Origin: an uncultured Lachnospiraceae bacterium
Lineage (GTDB): Bacteria > Bacillota > Clostridia > Lachnospirales > Lachnospiraceae
Length of the DNA: 9,180 nt
Reading direction: 5' to 3'
Assembly (NCBI GenBank): GCA_934394615.1
Contig: CAKRRJ010000083.1
Location: forward strand, 1-9,180
In this document: in pieces, positions 5,179 to 9,180 of the stretch
Numbering within the stretch: the first letter of the stretch is position 1
Layout of the letters: each line of letters opens with the position of its first letter
Notes under the pieces: model-generated
Databases searched by the model: none
What the model was told of the DNA's origin: nothing
Seen by the model: the letters and a program-made list of their open reading frames with translations, nothing else
Position numbers and translations under genes: made by a program

Positions 5179-6291
5179 ATGCTGACGGTTACTGTGTTAG
5201 ATCAGGGGGAATATCCAGACAGAGCTGTTTTTTTACGGGATACAGAAGCAGTGGAGCGGGAATTTTTATCCATCCTAAATTTTCGCAGGGAAGCATTTCG
5301 GGACGAGGATTCTCTGGCGCTTATGGAAGCAATCGATTCGGCGAAGCGTCAGGGAGACTATGGGGTAGTTACTCCGTTTGGCGAAAGCTGTATTACCTGC
5401 CTGTCAACCGGATGCAAATTCGGACTGCTCATGCTGTACTACAGAAAGTATAAGCAGGTGAAACCGATCGTGCAGTTGGATGAGATCGGCAGCAATGTAT
5501 GGAAATGGCTTTCCGAGCATGCTGACTGTAAGGTCTACACTTACGACAAAGAAGAACTTTGGCAGGTTGAGCTGCTGAAACATGCAGAACTGCTGTATGA
5601 GGACCATACTTATCAATCGCGTTCCAATGAGTTATCAGATATGGTCAACAAGCTTATGGATGATCCCTATACCATGACAAGGGAAAGTGAAGAAAAGGCC
5701 TATGAGCGGGCGAAGAAGATGCGCGATGAAGAGGTTTTTATTCCGCTGAAAGAAACGATCGGAATAGAGGAGTTTATCAGCCGTTTTCCGGAATCCGACC
5801 AATACTTTACAAAAAAAGAGGATTGTGAATGGGGAGAGGAGGATTGGGACTGGGAAGAGCAGCGAGAAAATGAGTTTCGGGATTTTACCGTCATCAATTA
5901 CTGTTCCAGTCTTCCGGTCGAGCTGCCGTGTTATAAACATCCGCTTTGTATTTGCGGGACGAAAGGAAAAGAGGTAACATTTTCCTGGGGAAGAAGCGTG
6001 AAAGATCCATTGTTTCTGGAACTGCTGTTTTACGATGTCCTGGACGCTTCCTGGTGGAGTGAGAAAGAGGGAAACAGTGTACAGGAATGGTGTAAAGACC
6101 TGTTTGATTCCTGGTTTGTGCTTGTAATAAACAGCGACCGGACCTGCAGGGTGGAAGATTATGCAAAGCTGGCTATGTTCGGCTTTGAAGTAGAAAAAGA
6201 GAAACGACAGGTCACAATTTATAAAAAAGAACAGGCCGTGGAGCGCTTTCATGAGCTCTTCGTCCAGACAAATGGTGAGGAAAGCGACTAG
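5179..6291 (+). CDS. Hypothetical protein of 370 residues, family not recognised
   Basis: I choose ATG 5179 (MLTVTVLDQG) over ATG 5149: it lies one base after the upstream gene's end and is preceded by GAGGGGG at 5163-5169. Soluble, acidic protein without signal peptide or membrane helices. Residues 60-90 include a cysteine cluster (C71, C74, C79 in ESCITCLSTGCKFG). Residues 165-235 are a highly charged, probably helical segment with a very acidic patch (CEWGEEDWDWEEQRE, 216-230). More cysteines occur around 242-259 (YCSSLPVELPCYKHPLCICG). The C-terminal 60 residues look like an alpha/beta unit. No motif was assignable; metal binding by the cysteines is conceivable but unproven. Last gene of the operon; its stop is six bases before the terminator stem. 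Confidence 0.85.
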   Translation: MLTVTVLDQGEYPDRAVFLRDTEAVEREFLSILNFRREAFRDEDSLALMEAIDSAKRQGDYGVVTPFGESCITCLSTGCKFGLLMLYYRKYKQVKPIVQLDEIGSNVWKWLSEHADCKVYTYDKEELWQVELLKHAELLYEDHTYQSRSNELSDMVNKLMDDPYTMTRESEEKAYERAKKMRDEEVFIPLKETIGIEEFISRFPESDQYFTKKEDCEWGEEDWDWEEQRENEFRDFTVINYCSSLPVELPCYKHPLCICGTKGKEVTFSWGRSVKDPLFLELLFYDVLDASWWSEKEGNSVQEWCKDLFDSWFVLVINSDRTCRVEDYAKLAMFGFEVEKEKRQVTIYKKEQAVERFHELFVQTNGEESD

Positions 6292-6297
6292 CCTCCT

Positions 6298-6352
6298 GCC
6301 TTCTTCTGTGCTATAATTTTTTCATTATGCGATCACAGAAGGAGGCTTTTTT
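6298..6352 (+). terminator. Intrinsic terminator whose stem contains the next gene's Shine-Dalgarno
   Basis: GCCTTCTTCTGTG (6298-6310) pairs over 13 bases, with one G-U, with CACAGAAGGAGGC (6334-6346), and TTTTTT follows at 6347-6352. The 23-base loop holds the -10 element for the next gene, and the 3' arm includes AAGGAGG (6339-6345), its ribosome-binding site. It should stop transcripts from the upstream operon, and any read-through RNA would have the ribosome-binding site paired. Confidence 0.8.
6309..6317 (+). promoter_or_regulatory. Extended -10 promoter (TGC TATAAT) of the TetM-like gene
   Basis: A perfect TATAAT (6312-6317) with a TGn extension (6309-6311); no clear -35, as is common for extended -10 promoters. 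The start of transcription would be near 6324-6327, which leaves out the 5' arm of the hairpin and so frees the ribosome-binding site at 6339-6345. This also argues that translation begins at ATG 6354 and not at ATG 6327. Confidence 0.65.
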
Positions 6353-6353
6353 C

Positions 6354-9113
6354 ATGGCTTTACAGGAAACGGAAAAGGCGAAAACCTATCGCTGCATTGG
6401 GCTTTTGGCTCATGTGGATGCAGGTAAGACAACGCTTTCGGAAGCGATTCTTTATACATCAGGAACCATACGGAAACTCGGGCGCGTGGATAACCGCGAC
6501 GCGTATCTGGACACTTATGCGCTGGAGCGGGAGCGCGGCATTACGATTTTTTCCAAGCAGGCGGTGTGCCAGCTGGGGGATACTACGGTGACACTTCTGG
6601 ACACGCCGGGACATGTGGATTTTTCGGCGGAGATGGAGCGGACGCTGCTGGTTCTGGACTATGCGGTGCTAGTCATCAGCGGCGCGGATGGCGTGCAGGG
6701 GCACACGGAGACACTTTGGAGCCTTTTAAAGCGCTACCATGTTCCGACCTTTCTTTTTATCAACAAAATGGATCAGCCGGGTACAGACCGGGAGGCGCTG
6801 CTTGCGGAGCTGCAAAAGCGGCTGAGTGAGTCCTGCGTGGATTTCGCGCTGCTGGATGACCCGGAAGCAGAGGTCCCAGAAGAACTCTGTGAGAACATTG
6901 CCATGGCCGATGAGGAACTGCTGGAGCAGTATCTGGAGAGCGGGATCATTTCCGATGACGAGATCCGCAGGCTGATCGGAGAGCGGAGGCTGTTTCCGTG
7001 TTATTTTGGTTCTGCGCTGAAACTGGACGGCGTGGAAGAACTGCTGGCCGGGCTGGAACGGTGGATGAGCGGCAATGCGCCTGCTGAAATCGGTGCAGGC
7101 GGTGCCGGATGTTCCGAACATGGGAATGCAGGTGCTTCCGGCGCGGCGTTTGGTGCGAAAGTCTTTAAAATCTCCCGGGATGAGCAGGGAAACCGCCTGA
7201 CCCACATGAAGATCACATCTGGCAGCCTTAAGGTAAAAGACTTTTTAAATGGAAAGGACAAGGAACCGGAGAAGGTGAACCAGATCCGCGTCTATTCCGG
7301 CACCAGATATGAGACGGTAAACGAGGCGTTTCCGGGCATGATCTGCGCGGTGACGGGGCCGCTTACGACCTATCCGGGGCAGGGCATTGGAACGGAGTCG
7401 GAGTCGGAGCTTCCGGTTCTGGAGCCGGTCCTGACTTACCGGGTGGAACTCCCGGAGGACTGCGATGCCCACAAAATGCTGGCGGATTTAAAGCAGCTTG
7501 AGGAGGAGGAGCCGGAGCTTCACATTACCTGGAATGAGCAGGCGGAGGAAATCCAGGTGCAGGTTATGGGCGAAGTGCAGATTGAGGTGTTAAAAAGCAT
7601 GGTTGCGGAGCGTTTTGGTGTGGATATCCGCCTGGATGCAGGCAGCATTGTGTATAAGGAGACGATCACCGCGCCGGTGGAGGGCGTGGGACATTTTGAG
7701 CCGCTGCGCCATTACGCGGAGGTGCATCTTCTGATGGAACCGGGAGAGCCGGGAAGCGGCCTGCAGTTTTCCGCGCGGTGCAGCGAGGATTTCCTGGACC
7801 GCAACTGGCAGCGCCTGATCTTAACGCATCTGGAAGAAAAGCGCCACCGGGGCGTGCTGACCGGTTCGGAGATCACGGACATGCAGATCACGCTGATCGC
7901 GGGGCGGGCGCATCAGAAGCATACCGAGGGCGGCGATTTCCGCCAGGCAACGTACCGGGCTGTGCGCCAGGGACTTTGTGAGGCGGCAGCGGAAGGCTGC
8001 GTGCAGATCCTGGAGCCATATTATGCCTTTAAACTGGAAGTGCCGTCGGAGTATGTGGGACGCGCCATGACGGATCTGGAGCGCATGAAGGGCACATTTG
8101 AGCCGCCGGAGTTAGACGGGGAGAACATGGTGCTCTGCGGCGTTGTGCCGGTTGCCACGATGCAGAATTATCAGCGCGAGGTGGTTTCCTACACGAAAGG
8201 ACGTGGACGCTTAAGCTGTGTGCTGCAGGGATATTTCCCATGCCACAATGCCGTGGAAGTGGTGGAGAATACCCGCTATGAGGCGGAACTCGACCTGGCA
8301 GACCCGACCGGATCGGTGTTCTGCGCGCATGGAGCCGGATTTGTGGTGCCGTGGTACGAGGTGAAGCACTACATGCATATCCAGACCGGGATTCCGGTGC
8401 TGGGGGAGGAAGCATGCGCGGAGACAGATGACTGGAGTACGGGAACCGGCATCGGGAATGCAGGGACATCTGGAAATGGAAGACGGAACGGTTTGCCTGG
8501 CAGTTTTGATTCGGGCCGCCAGTCTGGCGCATCGGCATCGCAAACCGGAAGCCGGAGCGGCAGCGCTGGTTCTGGCAGTACCTCTAGCCGTTCCGGGGCA
8601 TCTTCCTCGTTTGGAGCCGATGAAAAGGAACTGGAAGCCATTTTCACCCGCACTTACGGCGAGAGCAAGCGCAAACTCTCTTACGACAGCGGCCCGCGCC
8701 AGGTCGTGTACGATCCTGGAAAATACGGGCATGCGAAACAGGAGGAGCCGGCGGAGGAGTATCTTCTGGTGGATGGCTACAACATTCTTTATGCCTGGGA
8801 TGAACTGCGGGAGCTGATGAAGGTGACATTAGATGGAGCACGCCACCGTTTAATGGACATGCTCTGCAATTACCAGGGCTACCGCAAGTACAACCTGATC
8901 GTAGTGTTTGATGCCTACAAGGTGAGCGGGGGAGTAGGAAGCACGGAAGATTACCATAATATCCATGTGGTTTACACCAAAGAAGCGGAGACTGCGGACC
9001 AGTACATTGAAAAATTTGCCCATAAGATGGGAAAGAAATACCGGGTGACGGTGGCAACTTCCGACGGCCTGGAGCAGGTCATCATCCGCAGCCAGGGCTG
9101 TCTGCTGATGTAG
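6354..9113 (+). CDS. TetM/EF-G-type translation GTPase fused to a Rae1/YacP-like NYN ribonuclease domain
   Basis: 919 residues from ATG 6354, chosen because AAGGAGG lies 8 bases upstream. The GTPase domain has G1 AHVDAGKT (19-26), G2 GITI (62-65), G3 DTPGH (83-87), G4 NKMD (137-140) and G5 SAL (220-222). A Gly/Ala-rich insert (about 239-265) precedes domain II; domains III-V follow in the Tet(M)/EF-G order. The tip loop that reads YYSPVSTPADF in Tet(M) is HQKHTEGGDF here (520-529), so ribosome binding is likely but drug displacement is doubtful. A Ser/Gly-rich linker (about 690-755) joins a C-terminal NYN/PIN-like domain (about 800-919) with acidic residues D807 (VDGYN), D853 (VVFDA), E879/D882 (ETAD) and D904 (ATSDG) all kept. 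B. subtilis Rae1 (YacP) has this fold and cuts mRNA in the ribosomal A site. A ribosome-targeted GTPase-nuclease is inferred. The NYN part ends about 50 residues short of YacP. Typical Tet(M) is about 640 residues. Confidence 0.9.
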   Translation: MALQETEKAKTYRCIGLLAHVDAGKTTLSEAILYTSGTIRKLGRVDNRDAYLDTYALERERGITIFSKQAVCQLGDTTVTLLDTPGHVDFSAEMERTLLVLDYAVLVISGADGVQGHTETLWSLLKRYHVPTFLFINKMDQPGTDREALLAELQKRLSESCVDFALLDDPEAEVPEELCENIAMADEELLEQYLESGIISDDEIRRLIGERRLFPCYFGSALKLDGVEELLAGLERWMSGNAPAEIGAGGAGCSEHGNAGASGAAFGAKVFKISRDEQGNRLTHMKITSGSLKVKDFLNGKDKEPEKVNQIRVYSGTRYETVNEAFPGMICAVTGPLTTYPGQGIGTESESELPVLEPVLTYRVELPEDCDAHKMLADLKQLEEEEPELHITWNEQAEEIQVQVMGEVQIEVLKSMVAERFGVDIRLDAGSIVYKETITAPVEGVGHFEPLRHYAEVHLLMEPGEPGSGLQFSARCSEDFLDRNWQRLILTHLEEKRHRGVLTGSEITDMQITLIAGRAHQKHTEGGDFRQATYRAVRQGLCEAAAEGCVQILEPYYAFKLEVPSEYVGRAMTDLERMKGTFEPPELDGENMVLCGVVPVATMQNYQREVVSYTKGRGRLSCVLQGYFPCHNAVEVVENTRYEAELDLADPTGSVFCAHGAGFVVPWYEVKHYMHIQTGIPVLGEEACAETDDWSTGTGIGNAGTSGNGRRNGLPGSFDSGRQSGASASQTGSRSGSAGSGSTSSRSGASSSFGADEKELEAIFTRTYGESKRKLSYDSGPRQVVYDPGKYGHAKQEEPAEEYLLVDGYNILYAWDELRELMKVTLDGARHRLMDMLCNYQGYRKYNLIVVFDAYKVSGGVGSTEDYHNIHVVYTKEAETADQYIEKFAHKMGKKYRVTVATSDGLEQVIIRSQGCLLM

Positions 9114-9164
9114 GACGGATTTTGCGGACATTCAAAATAAAAAAGAATGTGGAGGTAACAGACA

Positions 9165-9180
9165 ATGGCAAAATCATTAT
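9165..9180 (+). CDS. Start of a further gene, cut by the window end
   Basis: ATG 9165 preceded by GGAGGT (9151-9156) at 8 bases; only MAKSL is visible. The 51-base gap behind the GTPase shows no terminator, so it may be co-transcribed. Function cannot be judged. Confidence 0.5.

Noticed and set aside
6354..8400. Tetracycline-resistance gene tet(M)/tet(W)
   Set aside because: Overall fold matches, but the tip loop needed for resistance differs and the C-terminal NYN fusion is not found in bona fide Tet proteins.
8029..8732. Several minus-strand frames opposite the linker and NYN region of the GTPase
   Set aside because: Arise from GC-rich codon bias and the Ser/Gly repeat; composition is Arg/Pro-rich noise.
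1..9180. CRISPR array, IS terminal inverted repeats or att sites
   Set aside because: No regularly spaced repeats and no paired terminal repeats were found by eye; the only mobile trace is the tnpB fragment, whose ends are not both in the window.

Overview
The window looks like chromosomal or accessory DNA from a gut Firmicute, most likely a Lachnospiraceae/Clostridium cluster XIVa relative. The evidence is strong purine-rich Shine-Dalgarno sites, moderate GC, IS605-type TnpB and RlaP-type remnants, and a large TetM-like GTPase fused to a YacP/Rae1-type NYN domain, an architecture I associate with that family. The species cannot be named from the sequence.

Left third (1-1400): a decaying accessory region. 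A 5'-truncated tnpB (minus strand, leaving the window at base 1) abuts, head to head, a wrecked nucleotidyltransferase gene of the RlaP/PF10127 type (N-terminus lost, one frameshift, probably two internal deletions). Then come a truncated cysteine-rich micro-ORF, a stretch with several complementary segments that could fold, and a tRNA-Asn(GUU)-like sequence. The latter has perfect D, anticodon and T arms but a damaged acceptor stem.

Middle (1250-6291): a compact plus-strand gene train, probably one operon, behind a good promoter candidate at 1251-1280. In order: a TIGR02452-type macrodomain/microbial PARG; a PPP-family metallophosphatase; two tandem paralogues of an unrecognised family joined by an ATGA overlap; a broken gene (frameshift plus in-frame TAG) missed by simple ORF calling; and a 370-residue protein of unknown function. 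The train ends in a strong intrinsic-terminator hairpin. RlaP-type nucleotidyltransferase, macrodomain, calcineurin-like phosphatase and a tRNA-like element together recall published bacterial RNA-repair/ADP-ribose conflict cassettes. A link to RNA repair or nucleotide-damage response is therefore a reasonable inference, not a demonstrated function.

Right third (6298-9180): a translation-factor GTPase of the Tet(M)/EF-G type, with its own extended -10 promoter inside the terminator loop and its Shine-Dalgarno inside the terminator stem. It carries a Ser/Gly-rich linker and a C-terminal NYN ribonuclease-like domain resembling Rae1/YacP, and lacks the Tet(M) tip-loop sequence, so tetracycline resistance should not be assumed. 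A further gene begins at 9165 and runs off the end.
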